The notes under the pieces were generated by a model, which had not been told where the DNA came from, did no database searches, and saw nothing but the letters and a program-made list of their open reading frames with translations. This document shows, piece after piece, positions 8,016-15,737 of a stretch of 34,094 nucleotides of DNA. Both the position numbers and the translations under genes were made by a program. How positions within the stretch are numbered: position 1 is the first letter of the stretch; every line of letters begins with the position of its first letter. The stretch is from NCBI GenBank assembly GCA_964547645.1, contig CAZJOM010000040.1, forward strand, positions 1-34,094. Direction: 5' to 3'. This DNA is from SZUA-430 sp964547645. GTDB lineage: Bacteria; Pseudomonadota; Alphaproteobacteria; Micropepsales; Micropepsaceae.

Positions 8016-8062
8016 GGTTCAGACACCTTGGGTCTCAGAACCGATTTCGGCGTGGCGCCGAA
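8016..8062 (+). promoter_or_regulatory. two tandem hairpins between acuI and lysE-type gene
   Basis: The first hairpin (8016-8042) pairs GGTTCAGAC with GTCT-CA-GAACC, 9 bp with a 2-base bulge. The second (8046-8062) is a perfect 7-bp stem, TTCGGCG-TGG-CGCCGAA. Neither is followed by a T tract, so they are not clear intrinsic terminators. They could protect the acuI 3' end or form a leader for the exporter gene. Confidence 0.4.
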
Positions 8063-8121
8063 GAAGGTATTATCCAGGGTCACTTAACTTCACCCGGGGG
8101 CGGGCGCCAGTGAACGCAGGG

Positions 8122-8784
8122 ATGGACTGGCTCACGCTGATTGCCGGTGGGCTGGTGATCGGCATCATTGCCGCGGCCCCGATAGGGCCGGCCAACATCA
8201 TTTGCATCCGGCGGACGCTTGCCCATGGCCAGCTCAATGGCTTTCTGGCCGGGCTTGGCGCTGCGATCGGCGACGGCGTGTTCGCGGTGATCGCGGGCTT
8301 CAGCGTGAAGTGGGTGTTCGACGCGATCGAAGACATGGGCGTCGTGCTGAAGCTGCTCTCGGCGGCGTTGCTGATGTTCTATGGCGCCAGGGTCTTCATT
8401 TATGCGACGCCGCCAGAGATCATGCGCAATCCCGACGGCAGTATGCAATCGGGCACGGTCGGCGATCTGGCCGCGGGCTTTGCAAGTACGTTCGCGCTTA
8501 CGATCACGAACCCGGCAACAATGGTCGGCTTTGCGACGATGTTCGCGGCGTTTCGCGAGGTTGTCGACTATCAGGTCAGTTCGATCGCGACGCTGATCTT
8601 GGTTTTGGCGGCGTTCATCGGTTCCGTTCTGTGGTGGTTCACCGTGACTGCGGTCACGGGCATCTTCCACAAGACCATCGAGTCCGGAACGCTGAAGCGC
8701 ATGAACCAGGCCTCGGGGGCCTTCATCTTTCTGACCGGCGCGACGCTGCTCGGCTATGCCGTATGGCAGCGTCTGTTCTCGTGA
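8122..8784 (+). CDS. LysE/RhtB-family exporter
   Basis: Inner-membrane exporter of the LysE superfamily, typically moving amino acids or related small molecules outward. The 220-residue protein has about six hydrophobic segments. Its N-terminus holds the family signature GIIAAAPIGPANIICIRRTL (TM1 and the following loop), with GFLAGLGAAIGDGVFA after it and a central TFALTITNPATMVGF segment. The start ATG at 8122 is chosen. GTG at 8110, preceded by a G-rich stretch, would add four residues and is equally possible. The stop overlaps the next gene's GTG by four bases, suggesting coupling. The substrate cannot be predicted. Confidence 0.88.
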   Translation: MDWLTLIAGGLVIGIIAAAPIGPANIICIRRTLAHGQLNGFLAGLGAAIGDGVFAVIAGFSVKWVFDAIEDMGVVLKLLSAALLMFYGARVFIYATPPEIMRNPDGSMQSGTVGDLAAGFASTFALTITNPATMVGFATMFAAFREVVDYQVSSIATLILVLAAFIGSVLWWFTVTAVTGIFHKTIESGTLKRMNQASGAFIFLTGATLLGYAVWQRLFS

Positions 8785-9767
8785 GCCGGCCACCGTTTTC
8801 GCTCGCCACGCTCGATCATGTCGTATTGCGCGTGCCGGACATGGAACGGGCGCTGGCCTTCTATCGCGGCGTGCTGGGCGCGGAGATCGAGCGGCGGATC
8901 GAGAAGTTCAGTATCGTGCAGCTGCGCGCGGGCGAGGCGATCATCGATCTCGTCGACGTGGCCGCGGATTGGCTGAAGGCAGAGGGCGCTAAGCCTTTCA
9001 CGCCTGAGACGCGAAACGTCGATCACATCTGTCTTCGCATCGATCCCTTCGACGAGGCGGCGCTTGAGGCGCATCTTGCGGCGCATGGGGTTGCAATCGT
9101 CGAGCGCGGGATTCGCTACGGGGCGCAGGGCAACGGGCCGTCGTTCTATGTGTGCGATCCGTTCGGGACCGTGATCGAGCTCAAGGGACCCGCAACGCCG
9201 GTCGAGGCCGAAGAGCCGGTACTGAAGACAGCGCGGTTGGTGTTGCGGCCGACGCGGCTTTCGGATGCGGAGGCGTTGCTGCCGGCGTTCCAGGATCCGG
9301 AGATGATGCGTTACTGGTCGCATGGTCCGATCGCCACGATGGCGGAGATGCGCGAGATCATCGCGCGCAATCTGCCGCCGCGGAACCGGGCCGAAGCGTC
9401 GTTTGCGATTACGCGCGACGGCGGGAGGGCGCTTGGTCTGCTCAACTTCTATGCTGAGCGGGACATGATGGCGGGGCTCGGCTACATCCTCGAGAAGCCG
9501 TCGTGGGGGCAGGGGCTGGTGGCGGAGGCGCTGCAGGCGGCGATCGATCACGGCTTCACGCGGCTGAAGCTGCATCGCATTTGGCTGGAGATCGATCCGC
9601 GCAACGATGCGTCGCTGCGCGTGGCGGAACGCGCCGGGTTTTCGGCCGAAGGCGTGTTCCGCAAGTCGTTCTTCATGGACGGCACGTATTATGACAGCGC
9701 GTTCTATGCGTTGCTGTTCGAAGAGTGGCTCAAGATGCGCGGCGAAGACGTTCCATCCGGCCGATGA
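8781..9767 (+). CDS. fused VOC (glyoxalase-like) and GNAT acetyltransferase protein
   Basis: One uninterrupted 328-residue frame holds two domains. Residues 9-135 are a vicinal oxygen chelate domain (LDHVVLRVPDMERALAFY) with candidate metal ligands His13, His82 and Glu133 (FGTVIELKGP). Residues 147-320 are a RimJ/RimL-type GNAT domain starting TARLVLRP, with acetyl-CoA loop WGQGLVAEAL (242-251) and the RNDASLRVAERAGF segment. The linker is short (about 10 residues). The GTG start overlaps the exporter stop (GTGA). The 3' end overlaps the convergent nitronate monooxygenase by 38 bp. A joint role with the exporter in modifying and expelling a small toxic compound is only a guess. Confidence 0.85.
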   Translation: MSRPPFSLATLDHVVLRVPDMERALAFYRGVLGAEIERRIEKFSIVQLRAGEAIIDLVDVAADWLKAEGAKPFTPETRNVDHICLRIDPFDEAALEAHLAAHGVAIVERGIRYGAQGNGPSFYVCDPFGTVIELKGPATPVEAEEPVLKTARLVLRPTRLSDAEALLPAFQDPEMMRYWSHGPIATMAEMREIIARNLPPRNRAEASFAITRDGGRALGLLNFYAERDMMAGLGYILEKPSWGQGLVAEALQAAIDHGFTRLKLHRIWLEIDPRNDASLRVAERAGFSAEGVFRKSFFMDGTYYDSAFYALLFEEWLKMRGEDVPSGR

Positions 9768-10704
9768 TCTGATCCGCGTCGGCGACCATGCGGTTGATGA
9801 TGTCGGCGCAGGGCAGGATTTCGTGGATGGCGCCCGCGCCCTGACCGATCGCAAAGGCGGAGCGATCCCGGTTCAGGCCTTCGATTTGGCCACCGATGCC
9901 GCCCATGACGCCCGCTTGGTGCGAGTGCATCGCTTGCATCGGGAAGGGCTTGATGTCCTGCGGGCGGCGCTCCCAGTCGGCGACGTAGTCGTTCTTGAAG
10001 ACGCGCATCGGCTTGCCGGAATAGGCGCGGGTGATGATTGTGTCTTCGTCCGTCGCGTCGACAACGACTTGCTTGTACATGTCGCCGGCGTGGGCCTCGG
10101 TCGAGGCGATGAAGCGGGTGCCCATCCACACACCTTGCGCGCCGAGCGCCAGTGCGGCAGCCAGGCCGCGGCCGTCGACGATCGAGCCTGCGGCGACGAC
10201 CGGGACCTTTACCGCGTCGACGATTTGCGGGATCAGCGCCATGCCTGCGATCTTGCCGGTGTGGCCGCCGGCTTCGGTACCTTGCGCAACCACGGCGTCG
10301 AGACCGCCGTCTTCGCCGGCTTTTGCGTGGCGGACGGTGCCGCAGACGTTCATGACTTTCAGGCCCGCAGCGTGGAAGCGATCCACGAGGTGACGCGGCG
10401 GAACGCCCAGGCCCGAGATGAAGGCCGACGCGCCTTCCTCAATGATGATGTCTGCGGTTCTTTCGAGCGACTCCGGCACCGCTGCAAGGAGGTCAACGCC
10501 GAACGGCTTCTTCGTCAGTTGGCGCACGCGGCGCATTTGCGTGCGGATTTCGTCGGGGGTGCGGCCGGCCATGCCGAGTGTGCCAAAGCCGCCGGCTTCC
10601 GACACTGCAGCACAGACTTCCGCGTAGGAGACGCCGCCCATGCCGGCGAGCAGGATGGGATGCTTGATGTTGAGGAGATCGCAGATCGGCGTGCGGATGG
10701 TCAT
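9730..10704 (-). CDS. nitronate monooxygenase family (FMN-dependent)
   Basis: FMN-dependent TIM-barrel enzyme of the NMO/2-nitropropane dioxygenase family, which oxidises propionate-3-nitronate and similar nitronates. The 324 residues begin with the family pattern MTIRTPICDLLNIKHPI and GMGGVSYAE. They carry the catalytic-His loop QGTEAGGHTGK (His148) and the phosphate-binding VVAAGSIVDGRGLAAALALG. The start at 10704 is preferred. An ATG at 10740 is in frame but adds a non-family extension and has no better ribosome site. Annotated homologues also include enoyl-ACP reductases (FabK), but the GGHTG segment favours NMO. Confidence 0.88.
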   Translation of the reverse strand: MTIRTPICDLLNIKHPILLAGMGGVSYAEVCAAVSEAGGFGTLGMAGRTPDEIRTQMRRVRQLTKKPFGVDLLAAVPESLERTADIIIEEGASAFISGLGVPPRHLVDRFHAAGLKVMNVCGTVRHAKAGEDGGLDAVVAQGTEAGGHTGKIAGMALIPQIVDAVKVPVVAAGSIVDGRGLAAALALGAQGVWMGTRFIASTEAHAGDMYKQVVVDATDEDTIITRAYSGKPMRVFKNDYVADWERRPQDIKPFPMQAMHSHQAGVMGGIGGQIEGLNRDRSAFAIGQGAGAIHEILPCADIINRMVADADQIIGRMERLRRAS

Positions 10705-10765
10705 TTCGCTGGGTCCGTTTTGAGTGTCGCGGTGGCGCATTCAGAGCATCGCCTGCGCACAATCT

Positions 10766-10943
10766 CAAGCACGCAAAGGCCGCCGCCGGCTCCCACGTCG
10801 GGTGTGCGGGGGTCTGAACCCACAGGGCACACCCGAGGCCGCGCTTTCGCGCAAGAAACGGCGACGGCCCCGTTTGAGACCATCCTTGGTGGACAGGTTT
10901 CCAACCTGCGCGTGCCCGACGGCGACCGGGATTGCGATGCTTG
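10766..10943 (-). ncRNA. ssrS: structured small RNA, candidate 6S RNA (ssrS)
   Basis: The non-coding gap between the SPFH gene and the NMO gene folds into one long closing stem on the minus strand. CAAGCA (10943-10938) pairs with TGCTTG (10771-10766). CGCAA then pairs with TTGCG, and a 12-bp run follows in which GGTCGCCGTCGG pairs with CCGGCGGCGGCC (two G-U pairs). The 3' arm AGCCGGCGGCGGCC resembles the conserved 3' arm of E. coli 6S RNA (AGCCUGCGGCGGCAUC). Inside, next to the 3' arm, is a 9-bp hairpin (CGGGTGTGC/GCACACCCG), placed like the central-bubble hairpin of 6S. A 6-bp hairpin (CAGGTT/AACCTG) lies near the 5' arm. The length (about 178 nt) fits. 6S RNA binds the housekeeping RNA polymerase. 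A different structured RNA remains possible. Confidence 0.55.
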
Positions 10944-10967
10944 CCCGGGCCCTAGGCGACGTGGAGC

Positions 10968-11926
10968 TTAAGGGGAATCGGTGTCGTCGCCAAGATCGAC
11001 CGGGGGCATCGTCGTTGTCGCCTTGCCCGCGAAGTCGAAGATGATGGTGTGGCGGCCTTCGGCGGACTGCATCGCCTGCAAGGCACGGAGTTGCATGAGT
11101 TCGGGATTGCCGTGGGCGATGCGGGCGGCGTTCGCAAGCGCGCGCATCGCTGCGACTTCGCTGCGGGCGCGCTCAAGCGTGGCCGCCGACATCTTGTTCG
11201 CGATCGCGTTGGCGGCGTAGGCGTCGCGCAGTTCTTTCGCAATCATGATGTCACGGACGACAACCTTGCTGAGTTTGAGCCCCGCCTGTTCGAAGCGTTC
11301 GACGTTCGCGGCACGAACGAGTTCGGGTAGCGCGTCGCGGCTTTGGATGATCTCGTCGAGCGTGTAAGCGGCGGCGGCCTCTCTGATCGGCAANNNNNNN
11401 NNNNNNNNNNNNNNNNNNNNNNNNNNNNNNNNNNNNNNNNNNNNNNNNNNNNNNNNNNNNNNNNNNNNNNNNNNNNNNNNNNNNNNNNNNNNNGGCTTTG
11501 GATGATCTCGTCGAGCGTGTAAGCGGCGGCGGCCTCTCTGATCGGCAATTGGATCAGCGGATAAATGGCGTTGATCACATCGTGTTGCGACGCGACAGGG
11601 AGCGCGCGCACGAGCTTGGCGGGATCCTCGATCTGGAACTCGGCCATGACCGTGATCTTGAAGCCGAGCGCGTCGCGGCTGAGAACTTCTTGCGCCGGTA
11701 CCGTCAGGAACTGAGGTCTGCGATCGAACACCAACCAGGTGCTGGGCGGTGCGAAAAAGCGGTAGGTGCCGGGCCCCAGCGTGCGTTTGAAGCGGCCGCC
11801 GTTGTAGAGCAGGGCGGTCTGCCAGTCGAAGATCGTCACCTTCGTGCGCATGCCGGCGACCAAGGCGATTGCGAGCAGCAATGCCACGATGCCAACGGTC
11901 ACGACGATGGTGTCGGTTTCGCTCAT
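10968..11926 (-). CDS. SPFH/band-7 (prohibitin-like) membrane protein, split by artefactual gap
   Basis: Membrane-anchored SPFH protein. It has one N-terminal transmembrane helix (about residues 6-27), a band-7 domain (FDWQTALLYNGGRFKRTLGPG through VVRDIMIAKEL) and an Ala/Arg/Glu-rich helical tail ending in an acidic DLGDDTDSP. 100 N (11394-11493) interrupt it. The 55 bases before the gap (11339-11393) are identical to the 55 after it (11494-11548), and both copies encode LPIREAAAAYTLDEIIQS in the same frame. Removing the Ns and one copy gives 804 bases, a continuous 267-residue protein. The start at 11926 (MSETDTIVV) is chosen from the helix position. Such proteins organise membrane domains or regulate proteases. 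No NfeD partner is adjacent. Confidence 0.85.
11339..11548. repeat. 55-bp terminal duplication flanking a 100-N scaffold gap
   Basis: Bases 11339-11393 and 11494-11548 are the same 55-mer in direct orientation, separated only by 100 N. This is what a de Bruijn assembler leaves when two contigs that share a k-mer end are scaffolded but not merged. It is not evidence of a biological tandem repeat. Confidence 0.93.
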
Positions 11927-12042
11927 GTTCCACTGCGGATTGTGACGCCCACAGCCCATGATGGCTGGATGTGTGGGCGTACTCAAGTTGGCGCTGCGCA
12001 ACCTTTAGGCTAGTATGGCGAGCCTTCTGTGCTGGAGCGCTC

Positions 12043-12477
12043 ATGTCACGCGGTCTTTCCTTGATTTGTTTGGTTTTGATGCTGGCCGCCGGCGGGGTGA
12101 GCCGCGCCGATGTTCCGGACAACGGTCCGCCCTACACGGATCAACAATTCTTGGCTTTGGCGCCGGAGCGGCTGCCGATCGAGTTCCGCAATCCCAAACG
12201 ACTGTCGGATTGGTGGGCGCGCGCGCCAGCCTATCTTCGGCAGCACATGCTAAACTCCAAGAGCGAGATGTGGTGGCCGATCATTCAGTGCAACTACATG
12301 GGTTACAAACCCAACGAAGTGGGGGATCTGAACTCGGCCAAGTGCGAGCGCCAATCCTACGAGAACAGTCAGCGGGGCAAGAAGAACTGGAGTCCCGACG
12401 GGCAATGGATCGGACCCTCCGAAGAGTGTCGCAAGCGCGACAAGCGCTCGCAGTGGGGCGAACTGATCTGCGATTGA
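12043..12477 (+). CDS. small exported protein of unknown function
   Basis: 144-residue protein with a signal peptide (MSRGLSLICLVLMLAAGGVSRA, cleavage near residue 22). The mature part is rich in Trp and Tyr. It contains four cysteines (83, 101, 129, 143) that could form two disulfides in the periplasm, and a basic stretch (CRKRDKRSQWGE). GGAG six bases before the ATG at 12043 supports the start. I do not recognise a domain. The stop codon directly abuts the stop of the convergent Hsp70-family gene. Confidence 0.72.
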   Translation: MSRGLSLICLVLMLAAGGVSRADVPDNGPPYTDQQFLALAPERLPIEFRNPKRLSDWWARAPAYLRQHMLNSKSEMWWPIIQCNYMGYKPNEVGDLNSAKCERQSYENSQRGKKNWSPDGQWIGPSEECRKRDKRSQWGELICD

Positions 12478-13737
12478 TCAGCCGTAGCGCGCCTGCGCTT
12501 CCAGCGTGAGGCCGAGGGCTACCGAGAGGAAGTCGTCGCCGCGTTTGACGGCGGCGGTCGGGATTTCGCTTGCGATCACGTGCTCGACGGCGGGGACGAG
12601 GCTTGAGCCGCCGGTCATGAACACCGTGTCGATGGCGTCCGCTTCGACGTCGGCGAGCGCCAGGCAGTTCCAGACCGCGAGGCGCAGGCGCGTCAGTTCG
12701 TTTGCGATCGTTTCGTCGAAGATTTCGCGTGTCGCCGGAGCGGCGAGGCCTGACTCGATGAAGGCGAGGGCGATGTCGGTGCGATCGCGCGCGGTAAGTT
12801 CGATCTTGGCGCCTTCGACGGCGAAGGCGATGCGATGGCCGAGGTGCTTTGTCAGTACGTTCAGGAGTCTGGCGGTGCGTTGTGGTTCGACGGCGAGGCG
12901 GTGAATTTCTTGCGCGTCGCGTACGATCTTGGGCGTGTAGCAAAGGTTGATCGTCGGCCACCAGGCGAGGTCCGCATAGATCGAGCGCGGCATCGGCAGT
13001 TGCTTGTCGATGAGTTCGGTGCCCAGGCCTAGCGTCGGCATCACCGCCGCCATGCTGAGGTTGCGGTCGAAGTCGGTGCCGCCGACGCGCACACCGGTGT
13101 TCGCCAGAATATCGTCGCGGCGGTCGCTGCGGCCGCGGCGGTTGGGGCCGATGCGGACGATCGAGAAGTCGGACGTGCCGCCGCCGATGTCGGCGACGAG
13201 GATGACTTGTTCGTTCTCGGCGGTCAGTTCGTATTGTGCGGCGGCGGCGACGGGCTCGAAGACGAAGGAGACGTCTTTGTAGCCGGCTTGACGGGCGAGT
13301 TCGGCGAGCTTGTCTTCAGCGCGCCGGTCGGCAGCGTCATCGCCTTCGACGAAGCGCACGGGACGGCCATGTACGACGGCATCGATCGGTGCGCCGAGCG
13401 CTTCCTCCGCTTTGGTACGCAGATGGCGGGAGAACATCGCGATCACGTCCGTCAGCGGGATCGAGCGCTTCGAGAGCGCGGTGCGTTCATTGATGAGTGT
13501 AGTCGAGAGGATCGTCTTCAGGCCGCGCATCAGGCGGCCATCGTTGCCGTTGACGTAGGAATCGACGGCGTTGCGACCGTAGAGCGGCTTGTCGTGATCG
13601 GCGAAGTCGAAGAAGACGGCTGTCGGCACCATCGTGGCACCGTTCTCGAGCGGCGCGAGTGCCGCTGCGTTGCCTTTGACGATGCCGATCGCCGAATTGG
13701 AAGTGCCGAAGTCGAAGCCTGCTGCGCGCATGGTCAT
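12478..13737 (-). CDS. Hsp70-family protein, YegD-like
   Basis: Actin/Hsp70-fold ATPase of 419 residues, close in length to E. coli YegD (450) and lacking the DnaK peptide-binding domain and lid. ATP-site motifs are present: phosphate 1 GFDFGTSNS (7-15), phosphate 2 DIGGGTSDFS (183-192), GGTDFD, and the adenosine segment MTGGSSLVPAVE. The start is fixed at MTMRAAGFDFG by AGGGG two bases before the ATG. That site sits in a small hairpin (13740-13760). The exact client or role of YegD-type proteins is not established. No DnaJ or GrpE gene lies beside it. Confidence 0.9.
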   Translation of the reverse strand: MTMRAAGFDFGTSNSAIGIVKGNAAALAPLENGATMVPTAVFFDFADHDKPLYGRNAVDSYVNGNDGRLMRGLKTILSTTLINERTALSKRSIPLTDVIAMFSRHLRTKAEEALGAPIDAVVHGRPVRFVEGDDAADRRAEDKLAELARQAGYKDVSFVFEPVAAAAQYELTAENEQVILVADIGGGTSDFSIVRIGPNRRGRSDRRDDILANTGVRVGGTDFDRNLSMAAVMPTLGLGTELIDKQLPMPRSIYADLAWWPTINLCYTPKIVRDAQEIHRLAVEPQRTARLLNVLTKHLGHRIAFAVEGAKIELTARDRTDIALAFIESGLAAPATREIFDETIANELTRLRLAVWNCLALADVEADAIDTVFMTGGSSLVPAVEHVIASEIPTAAVKRGDDFLSVALGLTLEAQARYG

Positions 13738-13739
13738 GT

Positions 13740-13760
13740 CCCCTTTTTGCTCACGAGGGG
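13740..13760 (-). promoter_or_regulatory. short hairpin enclosing the ribosome binding site of the Hsp70-like gene
   Basis: On the minus strand CCCCT (13760-13756) can pair with AGGGG (13744-13740), which is also the Shine-Dalgarno sequence two bases before the ATG. The loop is 11 nt. The 5-bp stem is weak, as expected of an RNA thermometer, but it may also be chance. Confidence 0.3.
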
Positions 13761-13842
13761 CATCCACTTAGTACGCGTTTCATGGGCTTGCCAGACTGTT
13801 TCTTTTGGCTACAATCGAGGAGCCAATACGGATGCGACGGCG

Positions 13843-14712
13843 TCAGTCGAGCACCAATTCGGTTTCCCGATAACCCTGCAAGTAGAGCGCGGCGCTCAAA
13901 TCGCTGTGGTCGAGGCGCGCGCGCGCGGCTGCGGCCACCACGGGCTTGGCGCGATAGGCGATGCCAAGGCCCGACGCTTCGATCATAGCGAGGTCGTTGG
14001 CGCCGTCGCCGATTGCGAGCGTGTCCTGAAGCGCGATGTTTCGTTCGTGGGCCAGGCGGGTGAGCGCCTCTAGCTTGGCTTGGCGGCCGAGGATGGGTTC
14101 GCGCACGGTACCGGCGAGCCTGCCGCCGGTCACGTCAAGCTCGTTTGCTTGGTTCGTCGCAAAGCCCGCCGCGTCGGCGACGCGTTCGGTGAAGAACGTG
14201 AAGCCGCCGGAGATGAGCGCGGTCATTGCGCCGGCTGCGCGCATGGTGCGGACGAGGATCTTGGCGCCGGGGTTCAGGTGAACTCTCTGATCGAAGACTT
14301 GTTGTAGGGTCGCTTGCGAAAGGCCCTTCAGGAGCGCGACCCGTTCGCGCAAGGCGCTTTCGAAGGCGATCTCACCGCGCATGGCTTTTTCTGTGATTGC
14401 CGCGATTTGCGGCTTTACGCCGGCGAAGTCGGCGATTTCGTCGATGCATTCGCAGCCAATGATGGTCGAGTCCATGTCCGCGATGAGCAGGCGCTTACGG
14501 CGGTGCGCGGTAGGAATGACGTTGACGTCGACCGCGTCGTTCGCGAGTTCGGTACGAACGGTGGTGACGACGGTGGGGTCAGCGACGGCAAACTCGCACG
14601 CGGTGCCGGGGGACAGCCAGTGCGGTGCAGCATTGAGGGTCTTGCTTGCGGCCGTCACGGCCTTGTCATGCAAACTCCCGAGCGCGGCAGTCAAAACCAG
14701 CGTATGATTCAT
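13843..14712 (-). CDS. serB: phosphoserine phosphatase
   Basis: HAD-family phosphatase that releases serine from O-phosphoserine, the last step of serine synthesis. The 289 residues have an N-terminal ACT-like region and then the HAD motifs: DMDST at 79-83 (nucleophile Asp79, acid/base Asp81), ISGGFT (motif II) and GDGANDLAMI (motif IV). SerB cap features ECIDEIAD are also visible. The start ATG at 14712 overlaps the divergent miaA start by two bases. An upstream in-frame extension to 14793 would run into miaA. Confidence 0.95.
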   Translation of the reverse strand: MNHTLVLTAALGSLHDKAVTAASKTLNAAPHWLSPGTACEFAVADPTVVTTVRTELANDAVDVNVIPTAHRRKRLLIADMDSTIIGCECIDEIADFAGVKPQIAAITEKAMRGEIAFESALRERVALLKGLSQATLQQVFDQRVHLNPGAKILVRTMRAAGAMTALISGGFTFFTERVADAAGFATNQANELDVTGGRLAGTVREPILGRQAKLEALTRLAHERNIALQDTLAIGDGANDLAMIEASGLGIAYRAKPVVAAAARARLDHSDLSAALYLQGYRETELVLD

Positions 14713-15658
14713 GTCGTGTCGCTTCGCGGCGTTGGGAGTTCGATTGCGTACGTTCGATGCGGTTCTTATTGCAGGGCCGACCGCCAGCGGCAAGTCGGCG
14801 CTGGCTCTCAGCCTGGCGCGCGACTATGGCGGCGCGGTGATCAATGCCGATGCGATGCAGGTCTATCGCGAGCTGCGGATCGTCTCGGCGCGTCCGGACG
14901 CGAAGGAAGAGGTGCTGGCGCCGCACTATCTCTACGGTTTCACCAGCGCGCTCGAACCGTTTTCGGTGGGGCGGTGGTTGGAGGCGGCAAGTGCCGCGTT
15001 GGAAGAGGTGCGGGCGAAGGGGTTGATGCCGATCGTTGTGGGCGGAACCGGGCTCTACTTCGCGGCGTTGCTGAACGGGTTGTCGCCGATCCCAGAGATT
15101 CACGCTTCAATTCGCGTCGAGGCGCGGCAGAAGCTCAGCGAGCTTGGCAACGAGCGCTTTCACGCCGAGCTCGCGGCGCGCGATCCTGAGATGGGCGCGC
15201 GGCTCAATCCCGGGGACAGTCAGCGCCTGGTGCGCGCGTGGGAAGTGATCGAGGCGACCGGGCAATCGCTCGCCGAGTGGCAGGCGCTCAAAGGCACGCC
15301 AGTGTTGGAAGGTGATCTGGCGCGGTTCGTCCTGAAGCCTAACCGGGAGTGGCTGATTGCACGGATCGCGAAGCGCTTTCAGGCGATGATGGAGGCGGGC
15401 GCGCTGGAAGAGGTTCGCGCGCTCCGGGGGATAAGCTCAGAACTCCCTGCCGCGCGGGCTCTCGGTGTGCCGCAATTGCTGGCGCATCTCGACGGGCGGT
15501 TGACGCTGGAACAGGCGGTCGAGCAAGCGATCACGCAGACCCGGCAGTACGCGAAGCGGCAGATGACCTGGTTCCGGCATCAGATGCCGGACTGGCGTGT
15601 GATTGAGCGCAGCGACGCTCAGGGGATCGCGGAGTTGATCGGGGCGACGTTGGAGTGA
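14711..15658 (+). CDS. miaA: tRNA dimethylallyltransferase
   Basis: MiaA transfers dimethylallyl from DMAPP to N6 of A37 in tRNAs reading UNN codons. The 315 residues show the P-loop GPTASGKS (22-29), the DAMQVYRELRI segment with Asp47 as expected catalytic base, the VVGGTGLYF motif, and C-terminal TRQYAKRQMTWFR. The ATG at 14711 overlaps the divergent serB start. A TTG at 14744 would shorten the protein by 11 residues and leave room for a divergent promoter. The gene ends about 20 bp before the ilv promoter. Confidence 0.95.
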   Translation: MSCRFAALGVRLRTFDAVLIAGPTASGKSALALSLARDYGGAVINADAMQVYRELRIVSARPDAKEEVLAPHYLYGFTSALEPFSVGRWLEAASAALEEVRAKGLMPIVVGGTGLYFAALLNGLSPIPEIHASIRVEARQKLSELGNERFHAELAARDPEMGARLNPGDSQRLVRAWEVIEATGQSLAEWQALKGTPVLEGDLARFVLKPNREWLIARIAKRFQAMMEAGALEEVRALRGISSELPAARALGVPQLLAHLDGRLTLEQAVEQAITQTRQYAKRQMTWFRHQMPDWRVIERSDAQGIAELIGATLE

Positions 15659-15677
15659 TTAACGCGCAGTCGCCCAC

Positions 15678-15706
15678 TTGACGCAGTGCAGCACGGCGGT
15701 TATTAC
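15678..15706 (+). promoter_or_regulatory. sigma70-type promoter of the ilvB leader
   Basis: TTGACG (15678-15683), a 17-bp spacer and TATTAC (15701-15706). It lies between the miaA stop and the leader peptide, so the transcript would start near 15713 and include the leader peptide and terminator. Confidence 0.6.
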
Positions 15707-15737
15707 TTTCGTAACAATCTTGCTGGAAACTGCCCGT

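Noticed and set aside
8781..9767. VOC-GNAT as a frameshift or stop-loss artefact
   Set aside because: The frame is continuous, both domains are complete and the linker has normal composition, so I treat it as a real fusion.
10800..10836. tRNA-like T-arm and acceptor pairing (CGGGTGT/ACACCCG with a TTC loop) suggesting a tRNA or tmRNA piece
   Set aside because: There are no D- or anticodon arms, no CCA, the T-loop consensus is broken, and the order does not fit permuted tmRNA; the hairpin is better explained as part of the 6S candidate.
11339..11548. Biological tandem duplication within the SPFH gene
   Set aside because: The copies are identical, exactly 55 bases long and separated only by the standard 100 N, as expected from unmerged contig ends.
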